A stretch of 64,000 nucleotides of DNA, from positions 23,862,777 to 23,926,776 of the forward strand of contig NC_060063.1 in assembly GCF_020283565.1 (NCBI RefSeq), given 5' to 3'. The DNA is from Trifolium pratense. Taxonomy: Eukaryota > Streptophyta > Magnoliopsida > Fabales > Fabaceae. Shown here piece by piece: positions 44,406 to 55,000 of the stretch. A program made the translations under genes and the position numbers. The notes beneath the pieces are model-generated. The model did no database searches. It saw nothing but the letters and a program-made list of their open reading frames with translations, and was not told the DNA's origin. Within the stretch, counting starts at the first letter, position 1. Each line of letters starts with the position of its first letter.

Positions 44406-47119
44406 TTATGTTATATTACGGAAGACTTCCTTGTAGACCACATTCGAAGTCTTAGTTGTATCTTCACCATAAAGCTGACCATGCGAAAACACTGGCGACG
44501 GAAGATATATCCCAACATGCTTTAAAGATTGTCCCTGACTCTTATTAATAGTCATCTTAAAAGAAATCATTATAGGAAATTGTCTCCGTTAAAATTTAAA
44601 AGGAATTCTCACGTCAGATCGTGTCAGAGAAAATCTAGGTATGAAAACCTGATCACCAATATTACTTCATGAAATAATTTTTCTATCAAGAACACGTTTT
44701 CCCAATCTCGTAATAATAAGTCTTGTTCCATTGCATAATCCTAATTTTTTATTGGCTTAAATGCAGTTTTACCCCCCCTATTTTGAAAAATGCGGAATTT
44801 TACCCCCCCTATTTTAAAATACGGAATTTTACCCCCCCTATTTTATAATTTGTTGGATTTTGCCCCCCCACCAAAATTTTGCATAAAATCTGCTTCTGAG
44901 CCTCAAGTTCAAAGCTACGCACATAACTCAATTTGGATCAATAATTCACCAAACTGGTACCGAAACGACCGCAATCGAGTTAGTTTTCCACAGAATCAAA
45001 CTCCACTAAATTTGGAGTTACAGAGAGAGATTAATTACTGTTTTAGTTAAGGTCTGTTCAAATTAATTATCGTATGAAACTACTACTGGTATTTCAATTT
45101 CGTCGAATTTGGAGTTACGATGTGTTCGGTAGACGATGTTGAATTTGAAGATCACAAGTAGATTTCTGCAGAATTAGTAATTGGACAGACCTTCACTAAA
45201 ACGGTAATTAATCTCTCTCTGTAACTCCAAATTTAGTGGGGTTTGATTCTGTGGAAAGCTAACTCGATTAAGGTCATTTCGGTATCCATTTGGTGAATTA
45301 TGGATCCAAATTGAGTTTTATGCGAAGCTTTGAAGTTGTGACTCGAAAGCAGATTTTTTGCAGAATTTTGGGGACATACCTTCACTAAAACGGTAATTAA
45401 TCTCTCTTTGTAACTCCAAATTCAGTGGGGTTTGATTATGTTGAAAGATAACTCGATTACGGTCATTTCGGTAGCCGTTTGGTGAATTATGGATCCAAAT
45501 TGAGTTGTATGCGAAGCTTTGAAGTTGTGACTCGAAAGCAGATTTTTTGCAGAATTTTGGGGGACATACCTTCACTAAAACGGTAATTAATCTCTCTTTG
45601 TAACTCCAAATTCAGTGGGGTTTGATTATGTGGAAAGATAAGTCGATTACGGTCATTTCGGTATCCTTTTGGTAAATTATTGATCAAAATTGAGTTGTGT
45701 GCGAAGCTTTAAAGTTGTGACTCGAAAGCATAATTTTAGGGGGGGCAAAATCCAACAAATTATAAAACAGGAGGGGTAAAAGTCCGCGTTTTAAAACAGG
45801 GGGGGTAAAATTCCGATTTAATCAAAACAGGGGGGGCAAAACTGCATTTAAGCCTTTTTTATTTAAATTCCTTAATAGCATAACTCGAACTCCAACTTTA
45901 AGTCTCAACTTGTAATTTGGAAGTCCCGACGTAGAAATCGTGTTCAAAAATTCGGGAGTATGAACATCATCCACTGTTTGACCGTCTACATTTTGTGTGA
46001 GTGGAGTATCATAACTCAAATATGTTTTTTCTTCACTAGGAATTAAATCCAACATATAATCATTTATTGTGTCGACTATTGAATTTTTAGGAGCTAGTAT
46101 AGCTCTATTTTGGAAATATGTTATATCGTTCATGTTTTGTAAAAGTTGAGGATAGGTGCTGTCAACGATAGAGGCAAGAGGATCATCTGAATTTGGAATC
46201 AATAAATCTAATGGAATGTCAAGTTCTAAATCATCGTCGTTTTCATCTCCATTTTCTCCATCGCCAACACCCAAAACCCATTCAGAAAACAATCTTCTTT
46301 GTTCAACGTCTACACTCGAAGCACCACCGAGAAGCCTCATGTTTTTACTAAATGTTAAAACTTCACAAAAATTCCAAAGAACTGAAGAATTAATAGTAGC
46401 ATGAACAACTTCTGGCCTTGTACCTTTGGATATTACTGGTAAAATTTGTCTAAATTCTCAGCCAAAAACAACAACTTTTCCACCTAAGGGAATGTGTTTA
46501 TTTTTTTCATCAACAGACTTGAGAATATCTTTTAAAGTTCGATCAACAGCTTCGAAATAGTGTTTGTACATCATTGGTGCTTCATCCCATATAATGAGCT
46601 TTGCTTTTTGTATTAATAGCACCAAAGGACTTTTAGGAACTATGGTACATGTTAAAAACTCGTCAACATTTAGATGAATAGAAAACCTTGAATGTGTTGT
46701 TCTACCGCCAGGTATAAGCAATGCAGCGTTCCCACTTGAGGCAACTGTTAAAACTATCTCACCTTTTGAGCGTAATGCGGCTAACATGGCCCTCAAGATA
46801 AATGTCTCCCCTGTACCGCCATAACCATAAAGAAAAAACACACCAGGTTTGTTTTCGTTAACTCTTGTCATGATTGTGTCATATACTTTACGTTGCTCTG
46901 AAGTCATAGTTGACATCAATCTAACATGTTCCTCATCTAATGATTGTCTGTTATAATTCAATTTGTCGTGTATTAAACTATTTGTATATCAGGAACTAAT
47001 GATGTGGCTGCTCCAGGCATTGGAGGATAATATTTTAAATTCTTCCCACAACTACGCAACATCATCTCAATATCTGCTAGTGCATATTGTATCAATTGAT
47101 CATCGATTAATATTAAATC
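44406..47119 (-). pseudogene. Helitron PIF1-like helicase, decayed and split by a TIR element
   Basis: Minus-strand pieces: 47119-46970 (LRSCGKNLKYYPPMPGAA) after an intron-like acceptor; 46961-46458 with HVRLMSTMTSEQRKVYDTIM, Walker A region GYGGTGETF and Walker B-type LIIWDEAPMMY; a TGA just after VVVFG; 46340-45864 (VVHATINSS just before it, MRLLGGASS, LILPNS-like acidic part, LKVGVRVMLLRNLN); the inserted element 44754-45854; then 44753-44406 with [32 protein letters not shown] and [10 protein letters not shown]. The Walker A Lys is Glu (GGTGET for GGTGKT). Two more in-frame stops lie in the last piece, and the VALSRV motif VI segment after GQLY is deleted. Non-functional. Confidence 0.85.
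44754..45854. mobile_element. 1.1-kb Mutator-like TIR element with 190-bp repeats, nested in the helicase
   Basis: Ends GGCTTAAATGCAGTTTT(A/G)CCCC at both sides, inverted. A perfect 9-bp target duplication TTTTTTATT flanks it (44745-44753 and 45855-45863), as expected for Mutator-like elements. Inverted arms extend about 300 bp. The right part contains units of about 190 bp, with CCTTCACTAAAACGG starting near 45190, 45379 and 45569. Removing the element and one copy of the duplication makes the helicase frame continuous across the site. It encodes no transposase. Confidence 0.88.
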
Positions 47120-47410
47120 TGCAATGTTAAAATCAAAATGATGAATGTGATTAGTGACATGATTATGATTGTGTTTGGTCGTATTGCAAAAAAAATTGAT
47201 TTAACATAATTGAGTTTGATAATAACTTTTCAAATCACACGTGATAATAACTTTACAAATCTCACACATGATAATTATTCTCTAAATTTATGATCCGATA
47301 GAAAAAAAATATTTGATCAGGAAAGACATAAAAATATTTTGTGATGAATAATATAGTCAACAATAATTTTGATATGATATACTTTTAAAACTGATTGTGC
47401 TTATCAATTA

Positions 47411-47806
47411 TTGCACATAATTTTAATCACAATTGGTATACTTGCCATAGTGGTTGGAAATATTGCCTTGCACTGAAGGGTTACAGGTTCGAATCCTTGT
47501 CAAGACAAAATTGTATTATTTTTTATAAAATGGAGGGAAAACAGAGAAAACAAATTAGGGTTTAGGGTTTGCTTGTGTATACAAGCTTATAATATAAAAG
47601 ATTGCACATAATTTTAATCACAATTGGTATACTTGCCATAGTGGTTGGAAATATTGCCTTGCACTGAAGGGTTACAGGTTCGAATCTTGTCAAGACAAAA
47701 TTGTATTATTTTTTAATAAAAATTGCAAGATAAAATGGAGGGAAAACAGAAAAAACAAATTAGGGTTTAGGGTTTGCTTGTATATACAAGCTTATAATAT
47801 AAAAGA
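47411..47806. repeat. Tandem duplication of the Helitron 5' end with tRNA-like sequence
   Basis: 47411-47601 and 47602-47806 are nearly identical. Both run from TTGCACATAATTTTAATCAC to GCTTATAATATAAAAGA, the Helitron 5' terminus. Each contains GGTTCGAATC (47486 and about 47679), a perfect or near-perfect tRNA B box, preceded by an A-box-like GCCATAGTGGTTGG, suggesting a SINE-like segment. Confidence 0.75.
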
Positions 47807-48330
47807 TTAGGGACGTGTTAATATATGAATACAGAGCAAGAGTACAAAAAATACTCAAAAATAAAATAGAAATATACATATGAAACATCCAAAAAGGGCT
47901 CCGGAGAGCAACAAACCACCAAAACCACTCAAACTAGCCACCAAAAAGAGGTGATGAGAAAAGCCAACTAAGAGCGGACATCCCAAGAGATACCACTCAC
48001 CAGGAGCCAGAAACATCCAAGCACCACATCCGCACCTCGCTTTATTGGACCAACACAAGCGAGGTTGAACCTCTCACTCGTAGAAAGAGCTGGGGGCTAT
48101 CGGGTTTTTACCAAGAAACCATTTCCAAGATGAGAGTTTCACCCTATCCACAAGATTATCAATCGTTAAAGCCCCACCGACAAAGTTAATATCATTCCGA
48201 GATGTCCAGATAGACCACACAACAAATCCACCGTCCTTGCCATGTTTTATACATATTTGAGTACATTCAATATTAGTTTTACAGGATATAACTTATGATA
48301 TTGGGTTTGAAGCTGAAACAATGTTCTCAA
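47807..48330 (-). pseudogene. LINE 3' fragment, copy 1
   Basis: Nearly identical to 60723-61250. On the minus strand it encodes the same LINE-type tail as that copy (WSIWTSRNDI, then WKWFLGKN), here with small disruptions. It forms the right flank of the Helitron. Confidence 0.65.
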
Positions 48331-48690
48331 CCGCTACAAGCTCACCATTTGTACTACAGCAATTAAATTACAGTAAATTTAAAAAATTATATAAAGATGA
48401 AAAACATGATTATACAATATTGATCAAAGAAGTACTTATTATTGTTGTTGTTGTTTTTTTTTTTTTGAAATTGGAAAAAAACTCAACTAGTATATAAAAT
48501 TAGAAAATCGATTAAATACCTTAAAAACATTAAGAAAAAAGCAAAAACAGCAAGACAAATGATGTTGAATTTTCCTATTTTCTTCAAAGTGAAATTGATA
48601 GTTGTAGGCTTGTATGATTCTAAGCAAATATCTATTCAATATATAGGGGTGTCAAATTTTTGTCAAACCTCTAGTCAAAACAAAAAATAT
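48331..48690. other. Gene-free AT-rich stretch
   Basis: Nothing recognisable. A T-run at 48440-48465. Confidence 0.4.
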
Positions 48691-48946
48691 GGCTTAATTA
48701 CATATTGGTCCCTTATGATTATTTTACGTTTTAATTTGGTCCGTTAAGTTTAAAAAATTTTAAGTTAGTCCTTTTAGTCAAATTTCGATTTAAATCGTCC
48801 ATGTAGCTAACGAATTTGCATAACTCGACAACTTAGTAGGGTGTTACATGGATATGTTTTAGACGAAATTAACTCAAAATTTAACAAAAAGTTATACGAA
48901 AAGAACTCAAAACTTAATAAAAAGAACGAACTTAAGTTCACATCAG

Positions 48947-48987
<41 letters not shown>

Positions 48988-49068
48988 AGACCAAATTGAA
49001 ACTGTTAAAACATAAATGACCAACTTAAAACCTAAAATAAAGATAAGAACCAAATATGCAATTAAGTC
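48691..49068. mobile_element. TIR element (MITE) with internal (TA)n
   Basis: The left end GGCTTAATTACATATTGGTCCCTTAT and the inverted right end GACTTAATTGCATATTTGGTTCTTAT match over about 25 bases with gaps. Weakly similar 9-bp flanks (AAAAAATAT, TAAAAACAT). (TA)n at 48950-48985. Confidence 0.65.
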
Positions 49069-49106
49069 TAAAAACATTCGGTCTAAAAATTCAAAATAAT
49101 ATCATA

Positions 49107-49366
49107 TACTCTCTCCGGCCTTCTTTATAAGCCAAATTCTATCGTTTCACACCTATTACGAAAATTGTTACATTTACTATATTATCCTTTACAATGCATT
49201 AAATTTGCATTGGGACTATGTAGTTACCTTAAAAAGTACAAATAATGAGGGGTATTTTTGGAACAATGACATTTAATAGGGTTGAATATGGTTACTTTTG
49301 CTTATATTTAAGATCAAATTTTTTTGTTGACTTTTACTTATAAATAAGGCCGAAGGGAGCTGAGTA
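49107..49366. mobile_element. Stowaway-type MITE
   Basis: TACTCTCTCCGGCCTTCTTTATAAG at the left and CTTATAAATAAGGCCGAAGGGAG at the right. TA near both ends. Confidence 0.75.
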
Positions 49367-49797
49367 CTAAATAAATTATTCATGAGACAAAATATTAATT
49401 ACTACCGATTCATATGAAAGTAACGTTATGTTTTTTTTTAAGGAAAAAGTAACGTTATGCTTGGCTATTTAATTTTCGCTTTTCTTAATCTTGGGGGAGA
49501 TTCGCTTGTTTCCCGCTCCTATGTATCTCTCTTCCTTTTTATATTATGTTCTTAGAGGTTGACCTCTTTAACTTTTTATTTTAAAAATTAAAATAATAAA
49601 TAAGTGGTCGATGCATAATAATGATCTAGCCAATATTAATACTCATGAGAAAATTGTTAGTAATGCAAATAAATAAATAACACGCTTATACATTGAACAC
49701 AAACTTTCAAAAGAAAAAAAAAAAAAACACCATACATGTCATGTTTTCTTTATTTAAATAGAAATATAACGATTTGAAACGGTAAACTCAATAATGT

Positions 49798-52673
49798 TCA
49801 AATTGGTACTGGTTCTACGAGCATAGCTTTAATGAATGATTTCATTTCTCCTTTAGGATCCGTGAAGTTGTCTTTATCTTTATAAACCACATCCATAAAA
49901 CGTGAGAGATTTATAATACGCATCAGAATAGGCATTGGAACTTGAGTTGGCCTAAGACATTCGTTATTAATATCTTTCCAAGCATCATAAATTCTCCTTT
50001 GACCTTCTTGAAGGGCAGTTTCCCTAGAGACATTGTATTGCTTCATATAGCATTCCAAAAACGAGGGAATGTGATCTCTTTCATGTTCAAACTATAAGCA
50101 ACAAATAATATTTCATGTAAGTATTGACGTCATTTGAATTTTTTAAGAGCAATATACATATTTGAAAATAATTGCTATATATATATATCTACCTCGTTCG
50201 AAGCAATGTCATCCATTATTCTTGCCAAGACCATAGCCGCATTATCAATTTTTGGCTCATTTGAAATCCATTTGAAGATGTCCTCTTTTGCTATGTCTCC
50301 CATACCAATGTAACAAGTCGTTGTCATCAGTACATAGCCACCAGACTCGATTGCTAATCGAAAGTATTCTTCCAAAGTTGGTTGGTATTTTTTGTTTAAC
50401 CATCTGGCTTCAGTTATATAACCTTGAATGAATTTTTTGAACTGCAACTCGAATACAATGTAATAGTTAATTTTATTTGATTTTAGGTACAAATTTCAGT
50501 ATAGCTAGAATTTAATTTAATTTTACCAAGAATTTTTTTACTAAACTCAATCTTAAATAGTTTCTCCTTCGTTAAAAACCTTTGTGCTAAATTTTAAGAA
50601 CATTATTATGAACGTATAAGAGAGAGATGTAAATCACAATTATTTTTTGAAGCATAAAAAAGTTAAATACGTGCAATTATATTTCAAGAAATAAAGAAAA
50701 TCGAATTTCTAAACTTTTGTGAACTTTTATTCTTAAATTAATAATTGAAACTTAAATTTTATCAAATTAAAATGAAATATTTGTTCAATAATTATGTAAT
50801 GTGACTCCTACCAATATAAAATAAAAAATATAACTTATACTTTGTTAATTATAAGAATTTAATGATTAAAACAATTATTAGTAATGAATATTAATAAAAA
50901 GCAAAAGTTCTTTGAATTAAAAAAAAAAAAAAAAAGGAAAAGTTCTAAAGGGACCGGAACCACTTGATTCCAGAACTGGCCCCCCGAACCAGATTAAAGT
51001 GGTGGTGAAAGTAAAAAAAAAAAATTGTAAAAGTTCTTACTTCTTTCTTGTAGTATTTCATGACATATAATCTTCCATCATTTTTCATTTGTTGCTCAAT
51101 TCCTTCGTAAAAATCAAAGAATATCTTATAAAGAATCTGCATGTAATCTGGAAGTTTATCTAAACAACTCATGTCCCACCTGAAAATCATTTTCATAACA
51201 ATTAGATCAAAAGAAAACAAAAATATGCGTGTGTGTGTGTGTGTAAGTGAGTGAGTGAGATATGCTAACTCACCTTTCAATTGCCTCAGTAAAAAGTTCT
51301 AATTCATCGATTGTTCCATATGCATCATATGCATCATCAATTGCTGTCATTATCATGATTAATTTTGCCATAAGAACTCTTCCACTAGAATATTGAGGTT
51401 CAAAATATACCGCCAAACCCCAAACACAACATTCAACAATCCTATCTCGTACAAACGGTAGTTTATTACACACGTCCAAGTCTTTCCACCATCTATATAT
51501 CATAAAGGCCAAAAACAACAATATTTAATAATAATGAAATCAAATTTAAAAATGTTTTTCTAGTTAATAAAATTAAGAGTCCTTACTTGGAAACGTTGCC
51601 AAATTCAATTTGGTGTAGTCGTTGGAGCATATTAAAATCTAATTTTGCCAAGATGAGCAAATTTTCATTGTGTGAAGGATCTTGCTCATATATGGAAATA
51701 TAACTCCGTGCCTCCAGCCTTGGCATATTCTTGTGAACAGTTTGCCTTAAGCTACGTTTGACTTGTATTGCAAGAGAATGACTCAGTTTGGCAACGGACT
51801 CAAGATGAGTGGTAGTGAAGGACAAGGCTTCTTCCAAAATGTCCTCTCCATGAACCATAAGATGTGTGGCTTCATACAAGCTTAACATCCCTTCAACATT
51901 TCCTATAAGTCTTTCACTAAAATTTCCTTCTTCATCTTTGAATTTCTTGAATACATCTAGTTTTTTTTAATTTATCAATCAACAACAATTGAACAAATCG
52001 TTAATTATAAACCATAAGATTTTTGAAAATTAATTGTTGTAAACAAAAAACGTACAAAAGCTAGCGTAAGATATATAACTAATTAATACCATAACAAATT
52101 TAAGATGAATTGAAGTAGAATATTATAAAAAGAAATCAATGTAAATAAGATGAAGATATATACATACTTGGTGAAACGTGAAATCCTTGTTGCCTCAACA
52201 ATCTAAATAGCACAGCAAGAGAGTTAAGATCATCTTCTTCAAAAGTTATTATTTCTCCGTTTTGAACATAATTGTTGTGAATCTCATGTTGAAAAACCTC
52301 TTCAATCTCATTTTCGAAATGATAGCTCAGACCTAAGCGGAATATTGAATCAATCAAGTGAACTTTTGTCATGAGATTATCTGTCTTTAGGACTAGCATA
52401 TCCCTCACATATTTTTTGAGTGGCTCAATTTGTGCGAGCATATTTTGATCAAGTTCCTGGAAGATGTTGGACAAAACCATTTTTTAAATAAGGAAAAGAG
52501 TAGATGCACTTGATTTAAAAGAAAAATTGATAATGTTTACGTACCATAGATTCAGAAGCATATTGAACGAAATAATCTCTCCAAAAGCTAGGTTGAAAAT
52601 CTGCAACATTTCTATCCAAAGCAGTTTTGGTATTAGGATTGAAGCTAGGTTGAAAATCTGCTACGAGAGACAT
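49798..52673 (-). CDS. Terpene synthase, probably a TPS-a sesquiterpene synthase (7 exons, intact)
   Basis: Exons by splice sites and homology on the minus strand: 52673-52545, 52456-52168, 51956-51587, 51492-51274, 51179-51041, 50441-50193, 50091-49798. They sum to 1689 bp, 562 residues plus stop, with no break. All introns are GT-AG. The exon count and the 219, 139 and 249-bp exon lengths are typical of plant class III terpene synthases. Motifs: R(N)X8W at residues 21-31 (usually RRX8W), RDR at 278-280, metal-binding DDAYD at 315-319, and DDIASNEFE at 459-467, with part of the site crossing the exon 6/7 junction. The protein begins [10 protein letters not shown] without a plastid transit peptide, so a cytosolic enzyme acting on farnesyl diphosphate is likely. 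The product cannot be read from sequence. Downstream are MITEs, upstream a duplicated segment. Confidence 0.93.
50442..51040. other. Long intron 5 of the terpene synthase
   Basis: AT-rich, about 600 bp, with an A-run near 50920-50937. No insertion with recognisable ends. Confidence 0.7.
51224..51262. repeat. (GT)n/(GTGA)n microsatellite in intron 4 of the terpene synthase
   Basis: GTGTGTGTGTGTGTAAGTGAGTGAGTGAG lies close to the exon 4 donor. Confidence 0.9.
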
Positions 52674-52755
52674 ACTTCAAATTAATTAATTAATTAATCA
52701 CTTCAGCTCTAAGGTTTTGAGTTGGGAATGATATATGCTCACTTCTGCTTGTAGA

Positions 52756-52763
52756 TATTTATA
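52756..52763 (-). promoter_or_regulatory. TATA box of the terpene synthase
   Basis: TATAAATA on the minus strand, about 83 bases before the ATG at 52673, giving an expected 5' UTR near 50-55 bases. The duplicated segment (52856-53583) begins about 95 bases further upstream, so most of the distal promoter is repeat-derived. Confidence 0.6.
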
Positions 52764-52855
52764 ATAAACTTCCAAGAGATGTTGCCTCTATAATATTAGC
52801 CTATTTTTAATTTGAAACATGATCCACGTTTTCTACAGTGATAAATCTTTTTTAA

Positions 52856-53583
52856 ATTATAATAATGAAGTATATATATATTCTTAATTAATTTGATACA
52901 ATTTGTACACGTTGGCTTGAGCAGGCCATATTAGAAACTCATGTTGGCTTTTCTTTGTTTTATTTTTGGTCAAGCCCACGTTGGCTTTTATACTTGATAC
53001 TGAAAGTACATGATTATGTGCATACATACAAATTATATCATATAATCTTAATCAATTTGAAATTTCAAGACCATGCACGTTGGCTTGGAGTTGGAGCAGG
53101 CTATATTAGAAACTTCAATTCATTACTAATGAGCTATATGAGCACACCCTTAATTTTTATATAAAAATAAATTCAATAATTAGATTAGAAACACGTTAGA
53201 TAGATGGGAGCAGGCCATATTAGAAACATCAATTCATCGTGAGGGATCTTTTATATTAACTAGAAGTTTCCACCCGTGCACGCACGAGTCTGATTAGATG
53301 TAATATGTAATAATGGTAGAAATTTTTTAATATTAAACGGTATATGAAAAATTGGAGTAACAGTTCGCCGGATACTGATAGCAAAAATAAAAAAACTAAA
53401 AAAAATGTGACAAAAAATACATCATTGGTGTATTTGTCTTGACCGGTTATGATATTTAGATCTAATGGTCCTATTATACCATAAAAGAAACAATTACTAA
53501 ATTAAGTGAATAAGAAAAAAATATAAGAAATAAAGGATGACATAAGTGCATCTCTCAAACAATGAATATCAAGATTTGTTTCA
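52856..53583. repeat. Copy 2 of the triplicated segment, directly upstream of the terpene synthase
   Basis: Matches 42740-43455 in the same orientation, including the CTAG and hairpin Helitron-type end (CTAG at about 53260). It is cut at 53583 where long-LTR sequence begins. Confidence 0.8.
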
Positions 53584-54986
53584 AAAGCCATAAAGACTCT
53601 ATAGTCTAAATACAACCCTTTTCCCGTGTCACAATCAGAGCTGAACTTCACCAACGACTCGACATCGAATACCACAAAACCTGTGAATCTGGACCCCCAA
53701 CGGTCCAGCACATAACACATAAAAGAGAGTTAGACAACATACTCAAAATACACAAGTGTAAGTAAACGATACTTAAACACTTCATCACAAATCATGTATA
53801 GTCTAACTCATGCATATACTTCATTAATCACATCTAATTAGAAGTTATAACCTAATTGTACTCATACTTCATTTATAAGCATACATCATTAACTTCATTT
53901 AATTAAGTCATATTCGTAACACATATTCATGATCGTCACAATCATATTTATTCTCTAAGATTACTCAATTAATCTCATACAATATGTTCATTATCCATAT
54001 TATAAGCATATGTGTCTATTACAACAATTAACATACATAATATAACATGTTAGAACCCTCAAAGCCATTCAAATTTCAAAACAGCAAAGTGTTGTGCTGT
54101 CACGGTGGCTTAGCGAGCCGTAGCGAACGTGTTCGCTGAGCGAAGGCCTAGCGAGCATCAGCGAACCACAACAGTGGGACACTGGCTCCTAGCGAGCCAT
54201 AGCGAGACGTAGCGAACAACTACTGTCAGGAATGCTCAAAACTCACGTTTTTCACTCCAAATCACCCCAAAATCCCATTTTTCATGTTATAAACCCCAAA
54301 TGAGTTTGTATTCAAGTGCAACAAACATATCTAAACACAAAAGGACGGTTCATTTCACCGATCTACCATTTTTACTACGAAAAAGTAGAGATTTAACACT
54401 TTTACTCAAAACTCTCAAGAACACAAAGTTCTTGAGTTTAATCATCTATAAACTTCGTTTTTATCCAATAAATTCGTTCATACATCATGATAAAAGCATG
54501 TTAAACATGTTATGAACCTTAGAATCGATTTCCATTAAGAAAATCCATTCACAACTAAAACGAAAATGGGGTGGAGGAAGTTCGGGTGAGGAGAAATCGA
54601 CATTCTCCCCTTCATCGTATCACCCACGAATATGAAATCTACTCTCTTACCTTAATCCGACGAAAGCTCAACGATTGCTTCTCGAATCTCTCCTCCAAGC
54701 TCTTGCCCTAGCTCTCCTCTTGCTCTCCCTTCTCTCTTCCTCCTCTTCAAAGTCACAAATGTGACACTTTCTCTCTCTAAGGGCTTCATATAGCGCCCCC
54801 CTCTCCTTGTGCCAAGGCCCATTGGGCCTCAAGCCCACTAACTTGGCCCAACTCGCGTTAACTCTCACTAACTCGCGCGTTAACTAAAACTCTCGATAAA
54901 TAACTTAAAGTTATTATCTTACTTAAAAACCACGTCGCCAAATAATTAAACACTTAAATAGTGAATAATAAATTTGGGTCGTTACA
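53584..54986 (-). repeat. 3' LTR, truncated, with internal deletion
   Basis: Compared with 58239-60493 it lacks the terminal 212 or so bases and an inner block of about 635 bases (between TTTAATTA near 53892 and AAGTCATATTCG). Otherwise it is nearly identical. It contains several AGCGAGC(C)GTAGCGAA units near 54110-54215. Confidence 0.85.
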
Positions 54987-55000
54987 ACTCTCCCTCACTT
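54987..55000 (-). promoter_or_regulatory. Polypurine tract of the long-LTR element
   Basis: AAGTGAGGGAGAGT on the minus strand, directly before the 3' LTR TGTAACG. Confidence 0.8.

Larger units (their letters stand above)
44246..47806 (-). mobile_element. Non-autonomous Helitron with helicase relic; borders supported by an empty site
   Basis: On the minus strand it starts TCTTTTATATTATAAG (47806) and ends with a perfect hairpin GACCCGTGC-ACC-GCACGGGTC (44276-44256), six bases and CTAG (44249-44246), inserted between A (44245) and T (47807). The duplicated locus at 60711-60735 reads AATTTA|TTAGTGACGTG across the point where the insertion sits here (AATTTA|element|TTAGGGACGTG), a one-base mismatch apart from a clean empty site. 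It carries a PIF1-like helicase relic, but I see no Rep domain. A 1.1-kb TIR element is nested inside. Confidence 0.88.

Noticed and set aside
44790..45575. Open stretches on both strands with NDRNRVxFPQNQTPLNLELQ
   Set aside because: They are translations of the 190-bp tandem repeats and arms of a TIR element, and recur at 26821-27033. They are not a gene.
47480..47500. Functional tRNA gene
   Set aside because: The B box is good but the acceptor stem and A box do not pair or match by eye; SINE-like at most.
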